Assembly (NCBI RefSeq): GCF_038039535.1
Contig: NZ_JBBPHP010000028.1
Span: forward strand, 24,083-88,082
Direction: 5' to 3'
Length of the DNA stretch: 64,000 nt
Source: Catalinimonas sp038039535
GTDB lineage: Bacteria; Bacteroidota; Bacteroidia; Cytophagales; Cyclobacteriaceae
Each line of letters begins with the position of its first letter. Positions within the stretch are counted from its first letter, which is position 1. Of the stretch, positions 44,561 to 54,166 are shown in pieces. The notes below the pieces were generated by a model that searched no databases, had not been told where the DNA came from, and saw only the letters and a program-made list of their open reading frames with translations. The position numbers were made by a program, and so were the translations under genes.

Positions 44561-46072
44561 TTATTCTGCATCCCACCACATACGGGTAGTAAACTCGTCA
44601 GGTCCCTGTCTGCTGGTAGCATTCTGTAGTTGCTCACCATTATTACCGTACTCACCTTCAAAATATCTAAGTCGTCTGGGAATCTGACCATTGGTAATAT
44701 TTCCAGGGTAAGTAACCGGATCAAGTACAGGGAAGCCTGTTCTTCTCCAGTTTGCCCAAGACTCATAATCATTCAGGTAGGTAGCGACCCAGTACTGTTC
44801 TCCAATCATTTCCAATCCTTCAGCAGCGTTGTAAGGATTTTCTGCCAGATATTGATCAATAGCATCTTCAGGAATCACCAACGACTCATCATAAACTGTA
44901 AAATGCTCCATATCAGCTCTAACACCATTCTCATAATGCGTTTCAGGATCTCCACTATGCCAACCGCGTATAGCTGCTTCAGCTAATAAATATTCAACTT
45001 CAGCATAGGTCTGGAAGAACATAGGAGCATCAAGCGTCACCAAGGCAGGATTAGTAGTTGAGTAAAGGTCATTGGGTACCGCTTCTTCTCCTGTGCCTTC
45101 GTATACTTTGATGGTATTCACATCATAACCATTGGGTAATCCATTGTAAATACCATCCTGATTGGTAGTAGCAATTACCTCCAAGCGAGGATCATTCCGC
45201 TCAGCCATAAAATCAATAAACGTTTTGCTCATTCTTTGAGTCTGATCAGCCAGGTACACCTGACCAATACCATTTTGATTAATTCCTACCGGACCATCAG
45301 TATGCTGTATGTAAGCATTATCAGCATTGCTTTCCATCACGCCACCGGCAATAGCTTTGGTTACATACTCTTCAGCCATGGCAGGATCAACCTTAGTAAG
45401 ACGCATACCCAGACGTAGCATTAAGGAATTAGCAAATTTTTCCCACTTTTCAAGATCTCCCTGATACATAATATCCTGTACACCATTTGCACCAAGATCA
45501 GTCAAAGATGCATCAAATGTGCTGGGTGCTTCTTCTAATTGCATCAGCATATCCGCATAGATCTCTGACTGTGGATCATATTGAGGTGAATAAGTATTAT
45601 CATAAAATCCACGTCCAGCTTCTGAATAAGGAATATCTCCGTACATATCAGTTAAGCGAGACATACCTAAAACCCAAAGGATTCTGGCAATCCCATACAC
45701 ATTACCCTGGCTTGGATCATCTTTAGTCTGCTCCATTACAGAAGCCAGAAGCTTTACATAGTTAGGATAAGCAGCTTCAAACAAAGCACCGGAATACTGA
45801 GCGTTGTATAAGTACTTATCTCCAGACCAGTAAGTTTGAAGATTAGCCATATGCTGAATCATGGTAGAAGAATAAATCATTACTCCTCTCCAGCTTTCAT
45901 AGCGGTCGCCAGAAATTCTCAACATAGAATTGGCGAGCATATACGAAGGATTAATCTCAGATGCTGCATTTGGGTTTTCGTTCAGCTCTATCAAATCATC
46001 AGTATCGCATGAGGATACCATGAGAAGCCCGGCCAGCATCAGACCAAATATTTTATATGATATTGTTTTCAT
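44561..46072 (-). CDS. SusD/RagB-like nutrient-binding outer-membrane lipoprotein
   Basis: About 503 residues from the ATG at 46072. A TTG at 46081 would add three residues in front of a better signal peptide start (MKTISYKIFG...). The lipobox is LLMVSSC with Cys22, placing the lipoprotein on the outer membrane. The sequence resembles the SusD-like_2 family: ELNENPNAASEINPSYMLAN, then TPR-like helices such as RILWVLGMSRLTDMYGDIPY, and a conserved C-terminal part with YLLAEAAIRGWHSGDPETHY. It caps a SusC-type transporter and binds the substrate. It is 36 bases after the SusC gene and is the last gene of that transcript; no glycoside hydrolase accompanies it. Confidence 0.92.
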   Translation of the reverse strand: MKTISYKIFGLMLAGLLMVSSCDTDDLIELNENPNAASEINPSYMLANSMLRISGDRYESWRGVMIYSSTMIQHMANLQTYWSGDKYLYNAQYSGALFEAAYPNYVKLLASVMEQTKDDPSQGNVYGIARILWVLGMSRLTDMYGDIPYSEAGRGFYDNTYSPQYDPQSEIYADMLMQLEEAPSTFDASLTDLGANGVQDIMYQGDLEKWEKFANSLMLRLGMRLTKVDPAMAEEYVTKAIAGGVMESNADNAYIQHTDGPVGINQNGIGQVYLADQTQRMSKTFIDFMAERNDPRLEVIATTNQDGIYNGLPNGYDVNTIKVYEGTGEEAVPNDLYSTTNPALVTLDAPMFFQTYAEVEYLLAEAAIRGWHSGDPETHYENGVRADMEHFTVYDESLVIPEDAIDQYLAENPYNAAEGLEMIGEQYWVATYLNDYESWANWRRTGFPVLDPVTYPGNITNGQIPRRLRYFEGEYGNNGEQLQNATSRQGPDEFTTRMWWDAE

Positions 46073-46108
46073 ACTTTTCAATTATTTCTTTCCCTTCAAG
46101 AGAATTTT

Positions 46109-49100
46109 TTAGAACCTGATATTTACATTAAATCCGTATGAACGGTATTGAGGAACCCCTAACCACTCAAGCCCTTGACTATTGTTGGTGGTACTGTAGG
46201 TAGACTCAGGATCTATATTATCCACATTGCTCCATAACAACAGTAAATTACGACCTACAAATGAAACAGTAGCCGCTGAAAAGGGTGTAGCCTCAAGCAA
46301 AGAACTAGGAAGATTGTACCCCAGCTGTAACGAACGTAATTTTGCAAATGATGCATCATAGATAAACTCTTCAGTAATATCAGAAGCCAGTCTAGAGTAA
46401 TAATCCTGAACGTTTTCAGCAGCTATCTCAAACGTAGCAGCTTCACCATTCTGGTCTACACCTGAGTAGGATAATCCACTCTCTCTACCCTCAAGAGTAT
46501 TTTGATGTAGTCCTAACGAATAAGCATTCAGGTTAGTGCCTGAGAAAAGATCAGCCCCGGTTTTGATGTCAATCAAGGCACTGAAAGTAAAGTTCTTATA
46601 ACGCAAGGAATTGGTGATACCTGCTGTCAAATCATGAACACCTGATCCTAATAACTCAATATCATCTGATCTAACTGGAAGACCATCAGCATCATAGACT
46701 TTCTGACCGTCAATGGTTTTGTGTCTGCGGCCCCATATTGAAGCATAAGGGTAACCAACTGCATGACGAACGAACACATTTTGTGAACGAGCCTGATCAC
46801 CAGATAAGAAGTCAACACCTTCAGCTAGCTCAAGTACTTCGTTGTTGTTCTGAGCCATATTAAACATCACCTCCCAGGTAAAGTTATTAGTCACTACAGG
46901 TTGACCGGTAACCAATAGTTCAATACCTGAGTTACGCATTTCACCTACGTTTACTACCACGCCAGTATAGCCGGATGTCCTGGAAATACTTGCGCTAACA
47001 ATATCATTTTCAGTTAGACGATCATAGTAAGCGAAATCAATGCCCAGGCGATCATTAAAGAAACGAACGTCAAATCCTACTTCAGTTTCCGTTACAGTAA
47101 GTGGTTGAAGAAAGGCGTTAGGAATATTTCCCTGAGAGATTGTAGCAAGTGCTGCTCCCTGATGGCCTTGACCGGTTAATTCGTATGTCAGATTAATGTT
47201 ATAAGGATCAGTATCACCACCCACTTGTGCCCATGCTGCTCTTACTTTACCAAATGAAACCCAGTCAGGCATTGCAAACGCTTCAGAGAATACAAAGCTG
47301 GTACCTACAGATGGATAGAAGATTGAATTTCTATCGGGTGCAAGCGTAGAGAACCAGTCATTTCTACCTGTAACAGTCAGATACAAAAATTCATTGTAAT
47401 TCACTTCAACAGACCCAAAGAGAGAGTTTATACCTTTTTCGCTATAACTGAGAGAAGGACTCTGGTTAGCAGCATTGCTTACTGCATGGAAAAAAGGAAT
47501 ATTGAAATTCTGTCCATTAATAGACATGTTCTCATCAAATCTTCTCATCTGGTTTCCTCCCACAAAAGCATTCAGACCAATCGTTCCAAACTGTTTATCA
47601 GCACCGAGTAAGAAATCTGCATTTACCTCTTGTACAGTCCTTTTGTTTTCGTTGATTCCACCTAATACTTTATAAGCAGTTCCGTAAGGCTCTAAATTAG
47701 TGCCACGCACAGTGTAATTGTCAATACCAACACGTCCCTGCAAATACAACCAGTCCGTAAATTCATAACGTACTAAAGCCGAACCGATGAGACGATTACG
47801 TTCATCACTATTGACAAACTGGTAAGCTCCCCAATAGGGATTGGTCAAAAATACATTGTTACTGAATGGTAATTCAACGCCAGCTTCATTAGCACCCAGT
47901 TTATCTGTATCACCTTTCAAGTCAGTCACATTAATGTTAGCTGGTAGTGTTGCAACAGCAAAGTTTGCATTACCAGGAGAGTCAGATAAGCGAGGGCGGT
48001 TGTCCGTATCTTCTATGCTGTATTGAGCTTTGGCCGAAAAAGAAAGCCTTTCAGCAAACTTACCATTCACATTCATGGTAAAGTTCTTACGGTTGTACCC
48101 TGCATTAGGCATTACTGCATCATTATCAAGGTTGGAAGCTGAAAAGCGATAATTAGCTGTTTCATTTCCACCGTATAATGATAATGTATTGGTAAAAGTA
48201 AGACCTGTATTGTAAAACGCATCGTACGGATCTCCAGTGTATGAATACGGACGGCTTACTCCATCAAATTGAACTACACTGCTGCCATCCAGGCGATCTC
48301 CCCAGGAAGCATTACCAAATGAGAGTGCTTCATCCTGACTTGTAGGTTTAGCACCTCTATTTCCCTGTCCATACTGACGCTGCCAGTCAAAATTGTTGAT
48401 GATATTTTCAAACACAAGGTTTGAATTTATTTCAACGCCTATTCCTTTTCTGGCACTACCTTTTTTGGTAGTAATAAGTATTACCCCATTAGAAGCTCTT
48501 GAGCCATAAAGTGCAGCAGCAGTATTACCTTTGAGCACACTGATTTCTGCGATATCATCAGGGTTAAGGCTTGATAGACCATCTCCGGAGTCAGTACCAC
48601 CCCACATACCAGCTGATCCCAGTTGAGAGTTGTCTATCGGCACCCCATCAATCACATAAAGAGGCTGGTTATTTCCTCCAAGAGAGCTATTACCACGGAT
48701 TACAACACGAGATGATCCTGCAGGACCAGTGGCAGTGCTACTTACGTTAACTCCAGCTACTCTTCCTGATAATGCATTTCCAAGATTAATCTCGCGAGCT
48801 TGTACTAATGCCTCACCTTCCACTTCACTTACAGAATAACCAAGAGATTTCTTTTCTTTTTCTACACCGAGTGCAGTCACTACCACTTCACTCAGTTGGG
48901 TTAGATCAGGTAAAAGATTCACATCAATAGTGGATCTGTTTCCTACTTCCACAGAGGCTGACTCATAGCCTACAGAAGTAAATACAAGGGTAGGGTTTTC
49001 ACTATTTACTGAGATTTTGTAGTTACCTTCAATATCCGTAACAGTACCTACAGTAGTGCCCTGAACTAATACGTTTACTCCAGGAAGCCCCTCATCATTT

Positions 49101-49246
49101 TCATCAGTTACTTTACCTGATACAGTTCGGCTTTGTGCCAACACAATACTGGAAGTAGTAAGCAGAATTACTACTATTCCAGCCACACGATACAATGTTA
49201 GTTTGGACTTATATCCAAGTAACATTCCGAGTAGAATTTTTCTCAT
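46109..49246 (-). CDS. SusC/RagA-family TonB-linked outer-membrane transporter
   Basis: About 1045 residues from the ATG at 49246. The open frame extends 38 residues upstream, but this start gives a better signal peptide (VVILLTTSSIVLAQ). After the signal comes a carboxypeptidase-D-like regulatory domain (VSGKVTDENDEGLPGVNV), the SusC-type link LSEVVVTALGVEKEKKSLGY, a plug with GVNVSSTATGPAGSSRVVIRG, YVIDGVPIDNS and ISVLKGNTAAALYGSRAS, and a 22-strand-size beta-barrel to the C-terminus (YRSYGFNVNIRF). It imports oligomers across the outer membrane with the TonB system, together with the SusD-like lipoprotein. The substrate is unknown because no hydrolase or regulator is nearby. A 756-base AT-rich gap separates it from the divergent Gfo/Idh/MocA gene. 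Confidence 0.95.
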   Translation of the reverse strand: MRKILLGMLLGYKSKLTLYRVAGIVVILLTTSSIVLAQSRTVSGKVTDENDEGLPGVNVLVQGTTVGTVTDIEGNYKISVNSENPTLVFTSVGYESASVEVGNRSTIDVNLLPDLTQLSEVVVTALGVEKEKKSLGYSVSEVEGEALVQAREINLGNALSGRVAGVNVSSTATGPAGSSRVVIRGNSSLGGNNQPLYVIDGVPIDNSQLGSAGMWGGTDSGDGLSSLNPDDIAEISVLKGNTAAALYGSRASNGVILITTKKGSARKGIGVEINSNLVFENIINNFDWQRQYGQGNRGAKPTSQDEALSFGNASWGDRLDGSSVVQFDGVSRPYSYTGDPYDAFYNTGLTFTNTLSLYGGNETANYRFSASNLDNDAVMPNAGYNRKNFTMNVNGKFAERLSFSAKAQYSIEDTDNRPRLSDSPGNANFAVATLPANINVTDLKGDTDKLGANEAGVELPFSNNVFLTNPYWGAYQFVNSDERNRLIGSALVRYEFTDWLYLQGRVGIDNYTVRGTNLEPYGTAYKVLGGINENKRTVQEVNADFLLGADKQFGTIGLNAFVGGNQMRRFDENMSINGQNFNIPFFHAVSNAANQSPSLSYSEKGINSLFGSVEVNYNEFLYLTVTGRNDWFSTLAPDRNSIFYPSVGTSFVFSEAFAMPDWVSFGKVRAAWAQVGGDTDPYNINLTYELTGQGHQGAALATISQGNIPNAFLQPLTVTETEVGFDVRFFNDRLGIDFAYYDRLTENDIVSASISRTSGYTGVVVNVGEMRNSGIELLVTGQPVVTNNFTWEVMFNMAQNNNEVLELAEGVDFLSGDQARSQNVFVRHAVGYPYASIWGRRHKTIDGQKVYDADGLPVRSDDIELLGSGVHDLTAGITNSLRYKNFTFSALIDIKTGADLFSGTNLNAYSLGLHQNTLEGRESGLSYSGVDQNGEAATFEIAAENVQDYYSRLASDITEEFIYDASFAKLRSLQLGYNLPSSLLEATPFSAATVSFVGRNLLLLWSNVDNIDPESTYSTTNNSQGLEWLGVPQYRSYGFNVNIRF

Positions 49247-50002
49247 AAAGATTTCGGAATAATGAATAAAAATTTGACATATGGCCAGTTTAGAATTACC
49301 GGCAAGTAGCAATATGATAAGAAAGGATATTCTAATCAAAATAGAAGCCTCATATATCATATTTAAAGCAGCTTTTTATATTAATAAATAAATTTATTAT
49401 ATATATATTTATATTTTTTAGCTACGATTTTGTAAGCATTCACATATTTGATACTCCGAATCTTGAATATTTAAAGTTTGATCAAAAGTCAACTTTTTAA
49501 AGTAATAAGTTGTATTTTTCTGAGAAAATGAATCAGCAATGATAAATAATTAGTAATTTTTTAATCAATAAATTTAAGAAATATTATTTGCATAGAGCTT
49601 TAATTAGCTACTATTAATATTGGATATACATCGTTTTTCAATATTTTTCAATACAACTGCTTTAATAAACTATTCTCCCTTTTTAAATTTTAGGTAGATT
49701 TACTTTTGTATGTCCTCAGCAGTATCTGTGCTAACGTTGTGTGTATATATAAGTACAGTTATTAAAAATTAAACTTTATACTTAAGTATTAATTGTTACG
49801 TCAAATTAAGATGGTTAAAATCTAAAATCTCTGCACTATACCTCTTCAAAATTCCATAATTCGTTCCGAAAAAATTTCATGCTGGTAAACTGATAACTTC
49901 TAACAGTTCCAGACTCCTCTGCCCACTTCTTTTTCTTCAGTTTGCAGATTTATATTTATATTGTCGCCAACCAAAAGTATTATCACAACCCGTAAACTAC
50001 CC
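49247..50002. other. AT-rich divergent promoter region between the SusC gene and the Gfo/Idh/MocA gene
   Basis: About 756 bases without a convincing gene. It must contain promoters for both flanking transcripts. Visible motifs are AAAAAGTTGAC on the minus strand (49488-49498), the perfect palindrome TTTGATCAAA (49477-49486), and a TACTTTTG box (near 49699) on the plus strand without a clear -33 partner. I saw no anti-sigma or sigma gene that could regulate SusC here. Confidence 0.5.
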
Positions 50003-51334
50003 ATGAAAAGCAGTCTGAACAGAAGAGACTTTCTCAAAAACACAAGTATCGGTGGAATAGGATTAAGCCTAGGCCCATCCCCCTTTACCTATCTGAAAAC
50101 ATCGGCAAATGAAGTGATAAATGTGGGCATTATGGGTACCAATAGCAGAGGTTCTGCATTAGCCCGAGGCTTTGCACAAAACCCGGATTGCAGAGTAGCC
50201 TATATATGTGATGTAGATGATAATGCTATCACCAAAGGCATCAACGCTACAAAAGAAGGAGGGCAGGAAGAAGCGCCGCAGGGCGTGAAAGACTTCAGAA
50301 AGGCATTAGAAGATAAGCAATTGGATGCGCTGGTGATTGCTGCTCCTGATCATTGGCATGCTCCGGCAGCTATGATGGCTCTTCAGGCAGGGAAAAATGT
50401 GTACGTAGAAAAACCTTGTAGCCATAATCTGGCGGAGGGAGAAATGCTTGTTTCCTGTGCCAAAAAACATGGCAAGGTGATCATGATGGGTAATCAACGC
50501 AGGTCATGGCCTAATATTATTGATGCTATGAATGAATTGCATAATGGTATAATAGGTAATGTGTACCTGGCTAAAGGTTGGTACGCCAATACCAGAGGTT
50601 CTATCGGACATGGCAAACAGGTGCCTGTACCCAGTAATCTGGACTTTGACCTGTGGCAAGGCCCTGCTCCCCGTCGTCCTTACCTGGATAACTTGGTGCA
50701 TTATGAATGGCATTGGCGCTGGCATTGGGGAACTGGTGAACTCTTGAACAATGGGACCCACTTTATTGATCTCTGCCGATGGGGACTGGGAGTAGATTAT
50801 CCCGAAAAAGTTGATTCCTGCGGCGGTCGCTACCATTTTCATGATGATTGGGAAACCCCTGACACCCAAAATGTGACGTATCAGTTTCCTTATGGTAAAT
50901 CAATTTTCTGGGAAAGCCGAAGCAGCAATGGGCGTAGTATTAACGGTTCTAATGTTGGCGCTTCTTTTCATGGAGAAAACGGTACTTTGGAAATATATGG
51001 AGGGAATGGCTACAAAGTTTTTGACCATAAAAATAAACTGGTAACGGAAGTAAGTGAATCCACATCAGATGCACTGGATACTTCAGGGCCTGGCTTTGAT
51101 TTAGATAAAGCACACATCATCAATTTTGTAGATGCCATACGGCATGGTATTCAACCCAGAACGCATATTGAAGACGCTAACAAAAGTGTACATATCTGCC
51201 ACCTGGGTAATGTAGCGCAACGTGTCGGCAGGAGCTTAGTCATCAATTCGGCGAATGGCAATATTATCAATGATCCTGAAGCGATGAAATACTGGGGTCG
51301 TGAATACGAAGAGGGATGGACACCTACTGTTTAA
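50003..51334 (+). CDS. Tat-exported Gfo/Idh/MocA family oxidoreductase
   Basis: A 443-residue enzyme from the ATG at 50003; a TTG at 49961 would add 14 residues ahead of the twin-arginine signal and is not needed. The signal is LNRRDFLKNTSIGGIGLSLG, so the protein is exported folded. The Rossmann strand is NVGIMGTNSRGSALARGF, followed by the EKP motif (VYVEKPCSH) and HYEWHWRWHWGTGELLNNG, a characteristic run of His and Trp. In Bacteroidota these exported oxidoreductases act on sugars or glycosides; this one is unlike the 16141 protein in detail. The next gene, also a Gfo/Idh/MocA protein, starts 21 bases later. Confidence 0.93.
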   Translation: MKSSLNRRDFLKNTSIGGIGLSLGPSPFTYLKTSANEVINVGIMGTNSRGSALARGFAQNPDCRVAYICDVDDNAITKGINATKEGGQEEAPQGVKDFRKALEDKQLDALVIAAPDHWHAPAAMMALQAGKNVYVEKPCSHNLAEGEMLVSCAKKHGKVIMMGNQRRSWPNIIDAMNELHNGIIGNVYLAKGWYANTRGSIGHGKQVPVPSNLDFDLWQGPAPRRPYLDNLVHYEWHWRWHWGTGELLNNGTHFIDLCRWGLGVDYPEKVDSCGGRYHFHDDWETPDTQNVTYQFPYGKSIFWESRSSNGRSINGSNVGASFHGENGTLEIYGGNGYKVFDHKNKLVTEVSESTSDALDTSGPGFDLDKAHIINFVDAIRHGIQPRTHIEDANKSVHICHLGNVAQRVGRSLVINSANGNIINDPEAMKYWGREYEEGWTPTV

Positions 51335-51355
51335 TCAAATAACCTAATACTATCA

Positions 51356-52369
51356 ATGAACACCAGAAGAGATTTTATGAAAAAGGCCGGTGTAGCTGGA
51401 CTCTCCATAAGTTTACCTAACTTTAATATTCACCAAAAATCCTCTGCTCCCGCTGGAAAAAGGATTGGCATTATTGGCCTGGATACTTCTCATAGCCCCG
51501 CTTTTACCAAAATGTTTAATGCAAAGGAGCAGGAGGCTAAGCTAAAAGGGTATCAGGTAGTGGCTGCATATCCGTATGGAAGTAAAGATATTCCCAGCAG
51601 CGTTGAGCGTATCCCTAAGTATACTGAAGAGGTGAAAGCCCTGGGGGTTGAAATTGTTGATTCTATAGACAAACTACTTGAAAAAGTTGATTTTGTGCTT
51701 CTGGAAACCAATGATGGCAGACCCCATTTGGAACAGGGTTTACAAGTACTCAAAGCCGGAAAAACCATGTTTGTGGATAAACCGGTTACTGCCTCTCTTC
51801 ATGATGCGATTGCCTTATATGAAGCGGCCGAAGAATATAATACGCCTATTTTCTCATCTTCTTCCCTAAGATATCTGCAAAAAGCTCAGGATGTGCGCCA
51901 TAAAAATATAGCGGGAGATGTTACAGGGGCGATGTCATTTAGTCCCGCGAGTTTGGAAGAGCATCATCCGGATTTGTTCTGGTACGGCATACACGGGGTA
52001 GAAATCTTATTTACCGTTATGGGTACGGGTTGCCGCAGAGTGCAGCGCATCGCTACTCCCGATACTGATATCGTAGTGGGTACATGGCAGGATGGACGTC
52101 TGGGAACTTTCAGAGGTAGCAGAACCGGTAAACATGATTATGGAGGAATTGCTTTCGGAACAAAAGAAAATATCAACCTGGGACCTTATGGTGGCTATCA
52201 AAATCTGGTTGCTAAAATTGCTGAGTTTTTTGAAAGCGGCAAGCCTCCAGTATCGCCACAGGAAACACTGGAAATTTATGCTTTTATGGAAGCGGCTGAT
52301 GAAAGCAAACGACAGGATGGTTCGGAAGTAAGTCTGAATTATGTGATGAATAAAGCCAGAAATTCCTGA
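51356..52369 (+). CDS. Second Tat-exported Gfo/Idh/MocA family protein of the pair
   Basis: A 337-residue protein with a twin-arginine signal (NTRRDFMKKAGVAGLSISLP). It opens with RIGIIGLDTSHSPAFTKMF, an unusual Gfo/Idh/MocA N-terminus in which the usual glycine-rich loop is replaced by DTSHSPAF, so binding of NAD(P) may be altered. A DKP motif (MFVDKPVTAS) replaces EKP. The central block EEHHPDLFWYGIHGVEILF and the substrate domain follow. It is 21 bases after the 50003 gene and is followed by a terminator, so the two form a short operon. Its partner in the same pathway is likely the 50003 enzyme. Confidence 0.9.
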   Translation: MNTRRDFMKKAGVAGLSISLPNFNIHQKSSAPAGKRIGIIGLDTSHSPAFTKMFNAKEQEAKLKGYQVVAAYPYGSKDIPSSVERIPKYTEEVKALGVEIVDSIDKLLEKVDFVLLETNDGRPHLEQGLQVLKAGKTMFVDKPVTASLHDAIALYEAAEEYNTPIFSSSSLRYLQKAQDVRHKNIAGDVTGAMSFSPASLEEHHPDLFWYGIHGVEILFTVMGTGCRRVQRIATPDTDIVVGTWQDGRLGTFRGSRTGKHDYGGIAFGTKENINLGPYGGYQNLVAKIAEFFESGKPPVSPQETLEIYAFMEAADESKRQDGSEVSLNYVMNKARNS

Positions 52370-52394
52370 ATAAAGTTAAAGTGCTTCATTTAAC

Positions 52395-52426
52395 AAAGAA
52401 CGGCTGCATGGGTCGTTCTTTTTTAC
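52395..52426 (+). terminator. Terminator between the Gfo pair and lpxB
   Basis: AAAGAACG (52395-52402) and CGTTCTTT (52414-52421) form an 8-bp stem followed by T. It overlaps the end of lpxB and probably works in both directions. Confidence 0.75.
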
Positions 52427-53568
52427 TTAACAGCAGTAGCTTCTCTTTCTTTCAGGCTTTTCACCATGAGTCTGGCAGCTTTCTCAGAAGCTCTTTCATT
52501 ACCCAATATTTTTTTGATTCTCTGATAAGCATTCAGCTGGGCCTTACGTTCAGGTGTATCAGCCACAATTTTCCTTAATTCTCTTTGCAAACGATTTGTG
52601 TTAAAATCAGACTGAATTAATTCCGGCACTATTTCTTCATCCGCGATAAGATTCACCAATCCTATATAGGGCACTTTGATCAGTGATTTAGCAATCTGGT
52701 AAGAAATTAAGCTGGTTTTGTAGCAAATTAGTTGAGGCACTTCAAAAAGTGCAGTCTCCAGAGTAGCTGTACCTGAGGTTACCACCGCCGCATGCGCCTG
52801 ATGGAGAATATCATAGGTTTTTCCTTCAATAACCTGCACATTTTCCCGCTGCATTGCTACATCGTACATTGCGTCTGGAAGGTTATTGACCGCGGCCACA
52901 GCAAACTGATACGCAGGAAATAGCGGAGATAATGCTAACATAGTTTTGAGCATATTGCTCACTTCCTGTTTGCGACTGCCGGGAAGCACTGCGATCACTG
53001 GCCTCTCATCCAAACCATATTGCTGACGGAAATCTTTTTGCGGCTGGAAATCCCTGATAGCATCTAAAAGTGGATTTCCTACATATTCTACTTTATAATC
53101 AAACTTACGATAGAAGTCCTTCTCAAAAGGTAGAATGACAAACATCTTGTCTACATTGGCTTTTATTTTTTTTGCTCTACCCTGGTTCCAGGCCCAAAGT
53201 TTTGGTGAGATATAATAATAGGTAAGTATATTATGCTTCTTAGCGAAGCGTGCCATTCGCATATTGAAGCCTGCATAATCAATCAGAATAAGCACATCCG
53301 GTTGAAATTCCAGTATGTCTTTTTCGCACTGTTTGATGAATTTTCTGATCGTTGAAAGGTTGGTAAAAACCTCCCAAAAACCCATAAAAGCCATCTCGCG
53401 GTAATGTACCACCAGTTCGCCCCCAGCCTTTTGCATTTCGTCACCGCCCCAGCAGCGTACATTTATTTGAGTATCACCAGTAGTCTCTGCTTCCTTTTTT
53501 AATGCTTTGATTAAGTTAGCGCCATGAAGGTCACCCGAGCGTTCTCCTGCAATAATATAGTATTTCAT
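52423..53568 (-). CDS. lpxB: Lipid-A-disaccharide synthase
   Basis: A 381-residue GT19 glycosyltransferase that joins UDP-2,3-diacylglucosamine and lipid X to make the lipid A disaccharide. Landmarks are IIAGERSGDLHGANLIKAL at the start, YYISPKLWAWNQGRAKKI, PFEKDFYRKFDYKVEYVGNP and LPGSRKQEVSNML, plus AAVVTSGTATLETAL near the C-terminus. Length is normal. Its start codon overlaps the stop of the pterin-synthase-like gene by one base (TAATG), so it is translated from the same message. It shows the cell makes lipid A. Confidence 0.96.
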   Translation of the reverse strand: MKYYIIAGERSGDLHGANLIKALKKEAETTGDTQINVRCWGGDEMQKAGGELVVHYREMAFMGFWEVFTNLSTIRKFIKQCEKDILEFQPDVLILIDYAGFNMRMARFAKKHNILTYYYISPKLWAWNQGRAKKIKANVDKMFVILPFEKDFYRKFDYKVEYVGNPLLDAIRDFQPQKDFRQQYGLDERPVIAVLPGSRKQEVSNMLKTMLALSPLFPAYQFAVAAVNNLPDAMYDVAMQRENVQVIEGKTYDILHQAHAAVVTSGTATLETALFEVPQLICYKTSLISYQIAKSLIKVPYIGLVNLIADEEIVPELIQSDFNTNRLQRELRKIVADTPERKAQLNAYQRIKKILGNERASEKAARLMVKSLKEREATAVK

Positions 53569-54047
53569 TAAAGCGTGGCGTGCGCCATATTGGGTTCCTT
53601 ATTCGCAAGATGATCCTGAGGCTCAATGCCTTCTCCAAAAAAGTCAACAAAATTGTTGGGCGTTTCATACAGGCGAATGGAATGCAAAACTCCCCGGTTG
53701 GTAATATCTTTAAGGGCCGGTGCCAGTATTTTCCAGATCTCTTCAATCAGAATTTCACAACTCGCCATTTTACCCTGCATAAAATCCACATCCAGATTCA
53801 GATTTTTATGATCAACTTTCTCAATTACTCTTTCTCGTATCAGCGTACTAAGCTTCTTCAGATCAACCACAAAACCTGTTTCCGGATCAGGCTTACCTTT
53901 TACAGTTACGATCATCTCAAAATTATGCCCATGCCAGTTGTCATTGGCGCAAGGACCAAACACTTCTTCATTTTTTTCTCTGGTCCAGTTTGGATTATAT
54001 AGTTTGTGAGCAGCGTTAAAATGCTCTCTTCTGCTTACATAAATCAT
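53568..54047 (-). CDS. 6-pyruvoyl-tetrahydropterin synthase/QueD family protein
   Basis: A 159-residue T-fold enzyme. The zinc ligands are His14 (EHFNAAH), His39 and His41 in NWHGHNFE, and the catalytic-type Cys33 lies in VFGPCANDNWHGH. The spacing Cys-x5-His-Gly-His is that of animal-type 6-pyruvoyl-tetrahydropterin synthase, while QueD (queuosine route) has Cys-x3-His-Gly-His. The C-terminal Glu in IRLYETPNNFVDF fits the pterin-binding Glu. Annotations of this family often say QueD by default, so the name is open: PTPS-type is favoured by the spacing, but no other tetrahydropterin gene is here. It precedes lpxB, sharing one base. Confidence 0.88.
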   Translation of the reverse strand: MIYVSRREHFNAAHKLYNPNWTREKNEEVFGPCANDNWHGHNFEMIVTVKGKPDPETGFVVDLKKLSTLIRERVIEKVDHKNLNLDVDFMQGKMASCEILIEEIWKILAPALKDITNRGVLHSIRLYETPNNFVDFFGEGIEPQDHLANKEPNMAHATL

Positions 54048-54067
54048 AGACTCTGCTTATTTTGCCG

Positions 54068-54075
54068 CAAATATA
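54068..54075 (-). promoter_or_regulatory. Possible -7 element for the pterin-synthase/lpxB transcript
   Basis: TATATTTG on the minus strand fits the Bacteroidota TAnnTTTG -7 box and lies 20 bases ahead of the ATG at 54047. The -33 position reads ATTTTT rather than TTG, so this is tentative. Confidence 0.35.
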
Positions 54076-54166
54076 ATTAATAGCACGCGAAAAATCAGTC
54101 TGATAACAAGAAGAGAAGATGAATCCTTCCTTAACTTAAGTAACTAAACTAAAAAAAGCCAAAAAT

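Noticed and set aside
49477..49486. Perfect palindrome TTTGATCAAA upstream of the SusC gene
   Set aside because: A single 10-base AT-rich palindrome without a second copy or a known operator is not evidence.
28130..49498. The same 11-base motif AAAAAGTTGAC on the minus strand ahead of the WcaJ-like gene (28130-28140) and the SusC gene (49488-49498)
   Set aside because: Two copies in AT-rich DNA, at different distances (60 and 242 bases) from the starts and without a shared -7 box, are easily chance.
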